The translations under genes and the position numbers were made by a program. Below the pieces are notes generated by a model. It did no database searches, was not told where the DNA came from, and was given only the letters and a program-made list of their open reading frames with translations. Shown here piece after piece: positions 46,213 to 54,502 of a stretch of 64,000 nucleotides of DNA; the first letter of the stretch is position 1, and the number at the start of each line of letters is the position of its first letter. The DNA comes from Aquibacillus halophilus. Lineage in GTDB: Bacteria > Bacillota > Bacilli > Bacillales > Amphibacillaceae. The stretch spans positions 363,440 to 427,439 of the forward strand of contig NZ_WJNG01000007.1 in assembly GCF_009649745.1 (NCBI RefSeq), given 5' to 3'.

Positions 46213-47835
46213 CTATTTGCTTGTCCAGTGTGAGACTACAAACACTGCTGGTGAGTTCCAGTAGATTGTTACTTCATTAGTAGAATAGCTATCTTCATGA
46301 TCAACAAAACATTGTGCAGGTGCAAGCCCTCTCAGATGCTCTTTAACATAATCGTCATTCAATCCACGGTCAGGCCCTCCTGATAAAAGGCCAGGGACAG
46401 GATCTGCTACTTTATCTGCTACAGATGGACGATGATGATGATGCATTACTGAACGATCTCCAAAACCTGTAACGAAGCTAATATCGTGCACGTTTCGCCC
46501 CAATATGTAGTGTAGGTGTTCAAGTGCAGCTGCTTCGTATTTAGTATTTCCTGTGAAATGATAAGCGACTAACAAAATCATTGCGTGATTCATTACTAGC
46601 ATATTACTTCCCCATATATACTGATTTTCCTTTAAAGATATTAGAAATCCATCCATATCACTTTGAGTCACGAGAACGTTCGCCTCTTCTATTAATCCAG
46701 CTTTTAATTCAGTATAAAGGGAGGCATCCACGTCAGTTTGATTCGTTAATAAATAAGCGAGTGTTCCATAACCGCCGACATGTTTCCAACCCAAACTATA
46801 TTTTTCAAATGGTTCCAAGACTAATTGTTTGAGTGAAGCATGGTATTTCTTATTACCAGTTGTCCGATATAGTTCCGCCATTGCCCAAAAACGTTCATCA
46901 CTATCTTGGTAATCTCCATACTCCCCCGTTGTAACCTCAGATGGGTTCTTAAAACCAGGAAAGTCTGGATTATTTGTTAACCAATCAGCTGCTAGGATAG
47001 ATGCATGTAAACATCGCTCTGAAAAGCTAGAGTCAAACGGGTTATATACACGTGCAGCAACAGCCATGATTGCTGTGAAAGTACCAGTTGCAGTGCTTGA
47101 GATTGGTGAAAAATACAGTTCAGCCAAATCGTCTTCAGGCATCACATCTAGGCCGGGAAATTTTAAGGTAGTTAATTTGTGAAACACACCTCCAGTATGC
47201 TCGTCTTGCATTTTAAATAGCCATTCAAGCTCATATCGGCACTCATGAAGTACATCTGGCATAAGATTATCGGTTTCTGGGATGGGTATCGGACGTTTAA
47301 AGGCATCAGGATAGAACTCATATGCCAGTATTAGATCAGCAATTGCCTTTGCTGCCGCAACCGTGTACTTACCATAATCTCCTGCATCATGCCAGCCACC
47401 ACTGCTATCAAGCTTGCGATCTGGTTCACCATAGACAATTCCTTTTGATGTATGGCACGCTAAGTGTTTCCAGGGACCAGCATAATGCTTATCTAATTCC
47501 ATGCCACAACGGAAATAATAGAAAGCCTTTAGTAATCCATGATGTAAATTCTGATAGGGCTTGTCCGATATTTCAAATAATGAAGAAACGGAGTTGTTAG
47601 TTTTGACTTGATATGTACCACAAGTTGTTAGTGTACTGAAATCCCCGGTACATAAAGTTTTTCCGCTAATCTTATCCTCAAAAGAATCACTTGTTGTCCC
47701 GCTAAAGAAGATTTCTCCAGATTCACTTGTTATTTGGAAAGATTCATATGGTTCAGTAAAGATCGCAAACTTCTTATCTCCTGATGGATAACCGATTTGA
47801 TTAACTGTAATGGAACGAGCCTCTATTTGATTCAA
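46213..47835 (-). CDS. Glycoside hydrolase family 9 enzyme, no signal peptide
   Basis: A 540-residue GH9 protein: an N-terminal Ig-like CelD_N domain (residues 8-92, ITVNQIGYPSGDKKFAIF) and the (alpha/alpha)6 catalytic domain (about 95-538). The paired Asp150/Asp153 lie in GGWHDAGDYGKY, HHHHRPS is present near residue 465, and the general acid Glu521 lies in NEVTIYWNSP. GH9 enzymes hydrolyse beta-1,4 glucans or related oligosaccharides by inversion. There is no signal peptide, so it probably acts on imported oligosaccharides in the cytoplasm. AAGGAGTGACT precedes the ATG. It has no transporter neighbour and may have been acquired. Confidence 0.9.
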   Translation of the reverse strand: MNQIEARSITVNQIGYPSGDKKFAIFTEPYESFQITSESGEIFFSGTTSDSFEDKISGKTLCTGDFSTLTTCGTYQVKTNNSVSSLFEISDKPYQNLHHGLLKAFYYFRCGMELDKHYAGPWKHLACHTSKGIVYGEPDRKLDSSGGWHDAGDYGKYTVAAAKAIADLILAYEFYPDAFKRPIPIPETDNLMPDVLHECRYELEWLFKMQDEHTGGVFHKLTTLKFPGLDVMPEDDLAELYFSPISSTATGTFTAIMAVAARVYNPFDSSFSERCLHASILAADWLTNNPDFPGFKNPSEVTTGEYGDYQDSDERFWAMAELYRTTGNKKYHASLKQLVLEPFEKYSLGWKHVGGYGTLAYLLTNQTDVDASLYTELKAGLIEEANVLVTQSDMDGFLISLKENQYIWGSNMLVMNHAMILLVAYHFTGNTKYEAAALEHLHYILGRNVHDISFVTGFGDRSVMHHHHRPSVADKVADPVPGLLSGGPDRGLNDDYVKEHLRGLAPAQCFVDHEDSYSTNEVTIYWNSPAVFVVSHWTSK

Positions 47836-48069
47836 GTTTTAGTCACTCCTTTTAAAAAATAATAACGAAATTCATATACCATTCTTAGTTTATTACAAAC
47901 AAACGTTTAAAACTATAAAATTTCAGATTATATTATATTTAAATTGTAAAAAATTTACTATTATTGTTCAAGTAAAACAAAGCAGAAAAGTTATATATCT
48001 CCATGTTTCAAGATAAAATTGTAGGGTAAATTAATATGCATCAAATTAAATTCGAAAAAAGGTGATCCA

Positions 48070-49863
48070 ATGTTTGAATTATTAAGTAGTAGTTTTCAAG
48101 ATTTTAAAAAATCGTATAAAAAATATCTCTCCTTTGAATTTATATACATGCTCCTAGCAAGCCTTATTTTTATTCCTTTAATTTCATTTATTTTTAATCG
48201 TATGCTAAAGATGATGGGGACGGGTGCGCTTTTAAATGCAGAAGTATATAAAATTGGATTAAGTCTCACGGGTATGATAGGAATGCTTCTAATTAGTTTT
48301 TTGGCTGTTGTTATTTTATTTGTAGAATTTGGAGTTATTATTATTATTGCGCAAAAAAGATACTTTAATAAAAGTATTTTCGTATCAGAAGGTATTGTTA
48401 CAACTATTAAGAAACTACCTAAATTACTTGGGTTTGGAATTTTCCCTTTAATATTAATTTTATTTTTGATTCTACCTTTTATTGATTCATCGAATTTGCC
48501 TGCTTTGCTAGATTTTAACTGGCCAATTATTCTGACGAGTAAAATTTATGGATCGTATTTTATATCACTTCTTTATCTAGTGGTTTTTTTATTGTTTACT
48601 TATCTTTTAATAAGGTCAATATTCACATTTCACTATATTTTTTCAGAGGATATGTCTATCAGAGAGGCTATCAAATGTAGTTGGAAAATTACGAAACAAA
48701 ACAAGCTTAAGATTTTATTCAACCTATTTCTGTTAAATCTCATTATTTTTGTGGCAGGCTTTCTACTAATAACGGTTATTTCGTACTTAGTTACCGTTGT
48801 AGATACGAGAATTATTGGAAATGTTGTTGAAAGTTACTTAATTACTTTTTCTAGTTACATGACAATTATTTTCTCATTACTCTCAATTCCAATTAACATT
48901 ATAATAATTACTAGGTTATTTTATCGATTTAAATCTAGTCAAGGGGAGTTAGTAGAAGATCAACTTGTATTACACTCTAACAAGAAGCTAAACAGTTTTG
49001 AAAGTTATGTTACAAAATTTTTCACTAAGAAAAAACATACATTTGTATCTGTAGTCATCATTTTTCTAACCGGGTTGTTTTTGATAAATTACACTGTTAA
49101 TGAAAATATTGTTTATCTAAAATGGGATGTTTCAGTTGCCAGCCACAGAGGAGATCTGAAAAATGCACCAGAAAACTCAATGAGTAGTGTTAGGTCTGCG
49201 ATTGACAAAGGTGTGGATGCAGTAGAAATAGATGTTCAAATGACCCAGGATGGCGTTATCGTTTTAAATCACGATATGGATTTACGAAGAACGGCAGATG
49301 TTTCTTCACAAATTAAGGATATGACCTATGAGGAAGTATCTAAGATTGATATTGGTCGTCTTCACTCTGAGGAGTATGTTGGTGAAAAAATCCCGAAGTT
49401 AGATCAGGTTTTAGAGGTGGTTAAGCAAGAGGACGTTACGCTAATTATTGATGTGAAATCAGTTGATTCAAATAGTGAATTTGCAGAATCTGTAGTCGAA
49501 CTAATAGAAAAATACGAAATGGAGGATGCTGTCTATATCCAGGCATTTGAGAATGACATACTTCAGGAAATAAGAAACATAAATAATTCGATTAAAATTG
49601 GACAGATTTTGTTCTTGTCTGCAGGCAACCTATCCAACTTAGATGTTGATTTTTATACAATACGACAAAGCATGCTTACAGAACGCTTTATCAACAATGC
49701 CAAACGCCAAAATCGAGAGGTTTGGGTTTGGACTGTAAATATTGAAAGAAACATGAAGGAGGTTCTCAAATATGATATAGATGGAATAATAACTGATTAT
49801 CCTGAAAGAGCTCAAAATGTACTAGGGCTTGATTTCACGACGACCCAAGCAGAAGGCTCATGA
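48070..49863 (+). CDS. Membrane-anchored glycerophosphodiester phosphodiesterase
   Basis: A 597-residue protein with an N-terminal membrane domain of about eight transmembrane segments (residues 20-345) and a C-terminal GDPD catalytic domain (about 355-590). Catalytic residues of the family are visible in SHRGDLKNAPENS, EIDVQMTQDGVIVLNHD and IIDVKS. It would release glycerol phosphate from glycerophosphodiesters or lipoteichoic-acid-type polymers at the outer face of the membrane. AAAAGGTGATCC precedes the ATG. Confidence 0.92.
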   Translation: MFELLSSSFQDFKKSYKKYLSFEFIYMLLASLIFIPLISFIFNRMLKMMGTGALLNAEVYKIGLSLTGMIGMLLISFLAVVILFVEFGVIIIIAQKRYFNKSIFVSEGIVTTIKKLPKLLGFGIFPLILILFLILPFIDSSNLPALLDFNWPIILTSKIYGSYFISLLYLVVFLLFTYLLIRSIFTFHYIFSEDMSIREAIKCSWKITKQNKLKILFNLFLLNLIIFVAGFLLITVISYLVTVVDTRIIGNVVESYLITFSSYMTIIFSLLSIPINIIIITRLFYRFKSSQGELVEDQLVLHSNKKLNSFESYVTKFFTKKKHTFVSVVIIFLTGLFLINYTVNENIVYLKWDVSVASHRGDLKNAPENSMSSVRSAIDKGVDAVEIDVQMTQDGVIVLNHDMDLRRTADVSSQIKDMTYEEVSKIDIGRLHSEEYVGEKIPKLDQVLEVVKQEDVTLIIDVKSVDSNSEFAESVVELIEKYEMEDAVYIQAFENDILQEIRNINNSIKIGQILFLSAGNLSNLDVDFYTIRQSMLTERFINNAKRQNREVWVWTVNIERNMKEVLKYDIDGIITDYPERAQNVLGLDFTTTQAEGS

Positions 49864-50050
49864 ATTCAATGACCAAATGAATGTGCTAGTTCCGTCAAAT
49901 GAAAGGATGCTTTGAAAGTGAATTGTGTCTGGCTAGCTTTTTCAAATGGTCATACATTGTCTCTATTTCCTTATTATTTCCTTTATTTAGCTGGTATAAA
50001 GGAAACAGCTCTATGAAAAATAAGGATAGTTTATCAAAGGAGATGAGTGT

Positions 50051-50860
50051 ATGAGCAGCAGCACATTAAAATGTAATACGATTCTTTTCTCATTTTTAAT
50101 GGTTCTTTTGTTATTAGGAGGTATGGTAGTGTATGCCCAACCTGAGAACTTGCCTGAACCAGAAGGCGGTTCAGAATACACAGAACGTGTTCGTTATCCG
50201 GTTTCTAATATTATCTTACAGGAGAGATACCCAGAAACAATTGTTTTAAGAGGACCACAATCCGAAAATAAGGTTGCATTAACCTTTGATGATGGTCCAG
50301 ATCCCCGATTTACACCGCAAATTCTTGATGTTCTTAAAGAGTATAATATCAAAGCAACATTTTTTGTAATGGGCGCTAGGGCGGAAGCCTATCCAGACCT
50401 CGTAAAACGAATAATAGAGGAAGGACATATTATTGGTAACCATACATACTGGCATCCTAACCTTGTAGAAGAAGCAGATATTAACACTCTTGAAAGAGAA
50501 GTAACAAAAACGGAAGCTACATTAGCGGAGCTTATTGGCTATCAGACGAAATTGTTCCGTGCACCATATGGTTTTTTATATAATGAGTTAGTTGAAAAGC
50601 TAGCAAACATGAACTATACAGTTGTTGGCTGGACTGTAGATTCATTAGACTGGCAGGAAGCACCCCCAGAGGAAATCGCCTATAATGTGTTAAGCAATAT
50701 CCATCCAGGTGCAATTATTCTGATGCATGATGGTGCAGAGTGGGAGGGAGATCGAACAAACACTATTAAATCTCTTCGGCAAATTATACCAACCTTGAAG
50801 GACGAAGGGATGGAGTTTGAGACTGTTCCAAATTTATTGAATATTCCTTATAAGAAATAA
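50051..50860 (+). CDS. Polysaccharide deacetylase (NodB domain), exported
   Basis: A 269-residue exported protein: signal peptide or anchor in residues 10-31, then a NodB domain (about 75-262). Motif 1 TFDDGPDPRFT gives the catalytic and metal Asp, motif 2 GNHTYWHPNL the metal His pair, motif 3 RAPYGF, then DSLDWQ and the late LMHDG. The family deacetylates N-acetylglucosamine in peptidoglycan or chitin-type polymers. AAAGGAGATGAG precedes the ATG; a nearby ATG at 50043 is closed at once. Which glycan is used cannot be read from sequence. Confidence 0.93.
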   Translation: MSSSTLKCNTILFSFLMVLLLLGGMVVYAQPENLPEPEGGSEYTERVRYPVSNIILQERYPETIVLRGPQSENKVALTFDDGPDPRFTPQILDVLKEYNIKATFFVMGARAEAYPDLVKRIIEEGHIIGNHTYWHPNLVEEADINTLEREVTKTEATLAELIGYQTKLFRAPYGFLYNELVEKLANMNYTVVGWTVDSLDWQEAPPEEIAYNVLSNIHPGAIILMHDGAEWEGDRTNTIKSLRQIIPTLKDEGMEFETVPNLLNIPYKK

Positions 50861-50935
50861 AAGTCCCTTAAAATTCTTCATTATAAACCTGTACGATTAA
50901 AGAGAAGGACAATTTTTAAAAAGAGGGGGGAGACA

Positions 50936-51586
50936 ATGAATAATTTAAATCTTCAATCCAATTCTATTCAAACGGCAACATTTGGCATGGGATGATTTTG
51001 GGGACCCGATGCCCGGTTCGGTCATCTTCCTGGAATTATTAGCACTCGTGTTGGATATGCAGGCGGAACGACAACAAATCCTACCTATAGAAATATGAAT
51101 GATCATACGGAGTGTTTAGAAATTGATTATAGCCCAGAGCTAATCTCTTATGAGGAAATCCTAAAGGTGTTTTGGAGTAACCATAACTCTCTTAGAGACT
51201 ATTTCTATAAAGGTAGACAATATATATCGATTCTGCTTTATCATGACGATAAACAAAAAAAGAAAGCCGAAAAATTGAGAGTGGACTGGGAACGAATTTT
51301 GAATGGGAAAATTCAAACAGAAATTCAACCCTATTCCAATTTTTATGTTGCTGAGAATTATCACCAGAAATATTATTTAAAAAGATTTCCTAGAGCAACT
51401 GAACCACTTGTAAATTATTTCCCAAATCACTCAACATTTGTTAATTCAACAATGGCAGCTCGGTTAAATGGCATAGCAAAAGGATATGGGACATTACAAG
51501 AGATTAAAGATGAGATAGAAAATTGGGGACTTGAATTAAAAGATAGAGAGAATTTATGGGAATTAATTAGACAAATCCGCTGGTAA
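50936..51586 (+). CDS. msrA: Peptide-methionine (S)-S-oxide reductase MsrA, UGA at the catalytic position (probable selenoprotein)
   Basis: MsrA reduces methionine-S-sulfoxide in proteins. The frame is 217 codons and starts at ATG 50936 behind GAGGGGGGAG. It reads TATFGMG, then TGA at 50993-50995 (codon 20), then FWGPDARF, where the family has GCFWG with the catalytic Cys. After the TGA the frame continues for 196 codons without interruption: TRVGYAGGTTTNPTYR, the conserved Glu in DHTECLEI, and NYHQKYYLKRFP. The TGA therefore replaces exactly the catalytic Cys, as in known selenocysteine MsrAs. A hairpin lies just downstream. The alternative is a single-base nonsense mutation (TGC or TGT to TGA), in which case this is a pseudogene. 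Confidence 0.8.
51003..51023 (+). other. Possible bacterial SECIS-like hairpin after the msrA UGA
   Basis: GACC-C-GA (51003-51009) pairs with TCGGTC (51018-51023) with one bulged C, leaving the eight-base loop TGCCCGGT with G in its second position. The stem starts eight bases and the loop 15 bases after the UGA, near the range described for bacterial SECIS elements. The fold was made by eye. Confidence 0.4.
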
Positions 51587-51589
51587 TTT

Positions 51590-51625
51590 AAAGACGAGGT
51601 GCTTCCACTATTGGAAAGCATCTCG
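51590..51625. terminator. Terminator between msrA and the GerPC-like gene
   Basis: GACGAGGTGCTTCC pairs with GGAAAGCATCTCGTC (one bulge or wobble) around a short loop, with AT-rich flanks on both sides. It separates two convergent genes. Confidence 0.75.
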
Positions 51626-51631
51626 TCTAAT

Positions 51632-52693
51632 TTATACTTGAAGCAAAAGATATTCGAGTAAAATGTATTTTTGGTAATTATTTAGATATGCAATTAGGGT
51701 AGAGAAAAGAAAACCTTGTTGTTCTGAACTTAATTGATTTTTTTCAATCTCCAGCGATAAGTTCATTGGCAAATTGCTAAGTGATTCTTGGATAGTTGTA
51801 GAATATTTATTCGCATCATTACTTACAACTGTGGGTTTAACGATAGAGTAAAATACATAGTTTAAAATGGATGGTTGATTGCTTAGTTTTTTATAAGACT
51901 CAGGTAATTCATTTAAATCAAACGTACTTTTTATAGCATCTATAATTTGTTGTGTGGAAGTTTGCTCATTTGGACTAGAACTGTTAAATTCTAATTTTAC
52001 CGGGTCAGCAATAGTATTTTGTTCCTTATATTTTTCAAAGTAGCCAGGTAAAAATAATTCAATAAGATAATGGATAACACGTATCGATTTAATTTGTTCT
52101 TCAATGGAATCGGCTAGAATGATGTATGTTTCGTGTTCTAATATTGATTCAGTTTCTTCAAAATTTGTAATATCCTCTAACAATTTTAATACAGTCTCAT
52201 AAAAGGACATAAATTCATTACTTGAATCCCATTTTTTTTGAATAATTGACCAGACTTTTTTCAAGATCTCTTCTTCCATGCTGAGTGTTTGGAAAAACAT
52301 AGGGACGTTTTCAACAGATAAAAGTAATTTTATGTTTTCATATATTGTTTTAACTTCCCCTGTAGCTTCTTCTGGTGTAATTATTTCTTTCTTTTCTTTA
52401 GTACCTTTCTCTGTCACTCCTAATCCAACCGTTCCAGTATCTTCAATCTCTGTAATTTTAACTTCACCAACCGAGAATCGATGTATTCCATCTCTATCAA
52501 TAAGTTCTTTTTCGATTAGTTGCCCTAATTGGAAGGTACCTTTTACTTTTTCAATCTTTATTCCTTGAATCTGATACTCATATATATTTTTGTTATTTAT
52601 GTACTGATTTAAATAGTCAACATATTTATTTAAGTCATTTATTTGTTGTTTTAATTGGTGAATCAACTGTTCGTAGGATTGATTGGAATACAT
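51632..52693 (-). CDS. GerPC-like/DehI-like fusion protein
   Basis: A 353-residue protein. Residues 1-65 have a coiled coil followed by EYQIQGIKIEKVKGTFQLGQ, which resembles the N-terminal part of spore germination protein GerPC. From about residue 112, ATGEVKTIYENIKLLLSV with VPMFFQTLSMEEEILKKVW resembles the DehI (haloacid dehydrogenase-like) alpha fold, which appears twice (about 112-230 and 245-353). I know no standard gene of this architecture. Neighbouring Hsp20 and GerPA/F-like genes suggest a spore-coat or germination role (inference). The ATG has only a moderate site (AGGAGAATCATCT). Confidence 0.6.
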   Translation of the reverse strand: MYSNQSYEQLIHQLKQQINDLNKYVDYLNQYINNKNIYEYQIQGIKIEKVKGTFQLGQLIEKELIDRDGIHRFSVGEVKITEIEDTGTVGLGVTEKGTKEKKEIITPEEATGEVKTIYENIKLLLSVENVPMFFQTLSMEEEILKKVWSIIQKKWDSSNEFMSFYETVLKLLEDITNFEETESILEHETYIILADSIEEQIKSIRVIHYLIELFLPGYFEKYKEQNTIADPVKLEFNSSSPNEQTSTQQIIDAIKSTFDLNELPESYKKLSNQPSILNYVFYSIVKPTVVSNDANKYSTTIQESLSNLPMNLSLEIEKNQLSSEQQGFLFSTLIAYLNNYQKYILLEYLLLQV

Positions 52694-52780
52694 AGATGAT
52701 TCTCCTAATGAAGCATTATTATCACAACACTATAAACGTTTAATATACTATATAATACTTATTCCATTGGAGGTGTCTAT

Positions 52781-53146
52781 ATGTATTACGACAACAATCA
52801 TAAACTAGATGGAATGCAAAAAGGATCACGAGGCAGCTATTATAACCGACAGAAAGAAGTACGTACTCCAAAGGTTGATCTGTTTGAAACAGATAATAGC
52901 TATTATTTGCGAATAAGTCTTCCAGGGGTAAAAAAAGAAAATCTTGAGGTGTTCATAAATGAACATGGATTACTTGAAATTAAGGGGAAAGTTGTAACAT
53001 ATATTCCTGATAATGCACAAAAAATCATTTTGCAGGAAATATATCAAGGTCCTTTCCATCGAAAGGTAAAAATTCCAACAAAAATTGATAAACAGAATGT
53101 TGACTTTAGTTATAACAATGGAATTTTAGAGGTTTATTTGAATTAG
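52781..53146 (+). CDS. Hsp20/alpha-crystallin family protein, spore-type
   Basis: A 121-residue small heat-shock-like protein. The alpha-crystallin domain runs from about residue 28 (PKVDLFETDNSYYLRISLPGV) to the end (VDFSYNNGILEVYLN). The C-terminal IxI extension is missing, as in several spore-coat Hsp20 relatives such as CotM/CotP. GGAGGTG precedes the ATG. It is divergent from the GerPC-like gene and followed by a GerPA/F-like gene 63 bases on. Confidence 0.82.
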   Translation: MYYDNNHKLDGMQKGSRGSYYNRQKEVRTPKVDLFETDNSYYLRISLPGVKKENLEVFINEHGLLEIKGKVVTYIPDNAQKIILQEIYQGPFHRKVKIPTKIDKQNVDFSYNNGILEVYLN

Positions 53147-53209
53147 ATTTCTTTCGCTTGATCGCTGAAATAGATGAAAAACAATTAAAAGTAAAGGGTT
53201 GTGAAAAAT

Positions 53210-53476
53210 ATGGTATATGGTGACAATGAACCAATTGGTATAGTTTTTCTTGGAGGAATTAAAATTAATCAAATGGAAACAAATGCAACGTTTTCTGTAG
53301 GTGAATCTTTTTTCCAATCGTTTGAGAGTCAAGTCAAAAATAATCTTATTGCCGGACAGACATTTGGAGATTTTGATTTCAACAATCTCCAGCCTATTGC
53401 ATCACCTTTATATGACCCTGATGGTTATGACTCAATTATGCCCATTGCCCAGTCTTCATTAGGTTTGGAAGATTAA
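53210..53476 (+). CDS. GerPA/GerPF-like spore protein
   Basis: An 88-residue protein with the GerPA/PF-type core GGIKINQMETNATFSVGESFF near the N-terminus (compare the family pattern of a short I-K-I-N strand followed by a G-dotted segment). GerP proteins are small coat proteins that help germinants pass through the coat. I took ATG 53210, 11 bases after AAAGGG; GTG 53201 is in frame but too close. A terminator follows. Confidence 0.65.
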   Translation: MVYGDNEPIGIVFLGGIKINQMETNATFSVGESFFQSFESQVKNNLIAGQTFGDFDFNNLQPIASPLYDPDGYDSIMPIAQSSLGLED

Positions 53477-53495
53477 CAATAGTTGTTAAATTATA

Positions 53496-53540
53496 ATTCA
53501 CCTGCTATTAAGATATAGCAGGTGAATTATTTTTCAAATA
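53496..53540. terminator. Terminator between convergent GerPA-like genes
   Basis: AATTCACCTGCTAT pairs with ATAGCAGGTGAATT as a perfect stem around a few bases, followed by ATTTTT on the plus strand. It overlaps the 3' end of the minus-strand GerPA-like frame. Confidence 0.85.
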
Positions 53541-53856
53541 GCTGATTATATAAATAAGGGTAATGGTAAGGAGTGTAGGTTGGATTGCCATATGGATCCA
53601 GGTAAACAGGGTAATAGTAGGGATAATAATTAGATTTTTTATTGATTGTATCGATGATATCCGGGTCATTAACTGCGGACTTATAAGGACTCATATTCAT
53701 ATAGGAACCATCACCGTATGCATTTCCGACACCGTTAGTGGTCTTGGATTGACTAGAGGAGTTATTGAAGTTTCCTTTACCAACTACTAAAGAGGAAGTG
53801 CCTGAAATATTATAAACCTTGAAGTTTCCTATATTGATTTCTAAATATGGAATAAT
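53527..53856 (-). CDS. GerPA-like spore protein without a standard start codon
   Basis: A 109-codon frame reading IIPYLEINIGNFKVYNISG, then a Gly/Ser/Asn-rich middle and a Tyr/Pro-rich tail (YYPYYYPVYLDPYGN). The N-terminus resembles GerPA/GerPF proteins and the composition is typical of coat proteins. It lies in the same frame as the upstream Hsp20-like gene, just after that gene's TAA, behind AGAGGGGGGAG, but no ATG, GTG or TTG lies between; the first candidates are tandem ATT codons at 53854-53856 and 53851-53853. It could use ATT, be reached by read-through, or be decayed. Confidence 0.55.
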   Translation of the reverse strand: MIPYLEINIGNFKVYNISGTSSLVVGKGNFNNSSSQSKTTNGVGNAYGDGSYMNMSPYKSAVNDPDIIDTINKKSNYYPYYYPVYLDPYGNPTYTPYHYPYLYNQLFEK

Positions 53857-53871
53857 AGACTCCCCCCTCTT

Positions 53872-54378
53872 TTAAAAATCGAATGGAATCTCAAATTCAT
53901 CATTAACCTTTTTAAATGTATAGGTAAGTATTCCATTTTCATAAGTTGATGAGTAGTCAGAAGTTACTACTGATTTTTGAAGAAATATTTCTCTCTCATA
54001 TGGTTTTTGAGGTAAGTCACTTGACACTAATGCAACTGCACCTATTGGTTTGATGGAATGGTGTTTAATTTTTAAAGTGAGTACTTGATCATTATGGAAA
54101 AATATTTTTGCATGATTTCTATCTTGTAACCCTGGACAAATGACTGATAAGTAGTAATTCTGATCGTTTTCCCAAATTTCATATGGAATCATTTGTACTT
54201 TTTTTTTCTTGTTTGTTCCTAACCCATGGATGTCACCCCAAAAATCATCATTTAATACTGATTGATATTGTTTTACCATCTTCTTCATTTCATATATTTT
54301 TTCTGGGCTATATTCTGGTTGTGGCATTCCGTTAAATGGAAATCCATCTTTTTGTTTAAAAAAATCCATTGGATCCAT
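53872..54378 (-). CDS. Hsp20/alpha-crystallin-like protein
   Basis: A 168-residue protein. The N-terminal 60 residues are variable (MDPMDFFKQKDGFPFNG) and the rest resembles an alpha-crystallin domain (VQMIPYEIWENDQNYYLSVICPGLQ, STYENGILTYTFKKV). GAAAGGATGG precedes the ATG, and an ATG ten bases further in is also possible. It is likely cotranscribed with the GerPA-like frame that follows. Together with the divergent Hsp20 and GerP-like genes it forms a small spore-type cluster (inference). Confidence 0.75.
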   Translation of the reverse strand: MDPMDFFKQKDGFPFNGMPQPEYSPEKIYEMKKMVKQYQSVLNDDFWGDIHGLGTNKKKKVQMIPYEIWENDQNYYLSVICPGLQDRNHAKIFFHNDQVLTLKIKHHSIKPIGAVALVSSDLPQKPYEREIFLQKSVVTSDYSSTYENGILTYTFKKVNDEFEIPFDF

Positions 54379-54502
54379 TATTTTTTACCATCCTTTCAAC
54401 ACGTTCTAGCATAGTCTATTCAGATAAAAGCCTATTTGTTCAAGTGATAGTTCTCAATACGGAGCGATGTTTTGTTTAAGCTAAGCCGTACTCACGAAAA
54501 AC

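Noticed and set aside
51095..51586. Reading msrA as a 163-residue protein starting at ATG 51095
   Set aside because: That start lacks a ribosome binding site and removes the whole active-site region, whereas ATG 50936 has a strong site and family homology.
53563..53790. 75-codon plus-strand frame
   Set aside because: It is the shadow of the GerPA-like minus-strand frame, which has a protein-like Tyr/Pro-rich composition and fits its neighbours.
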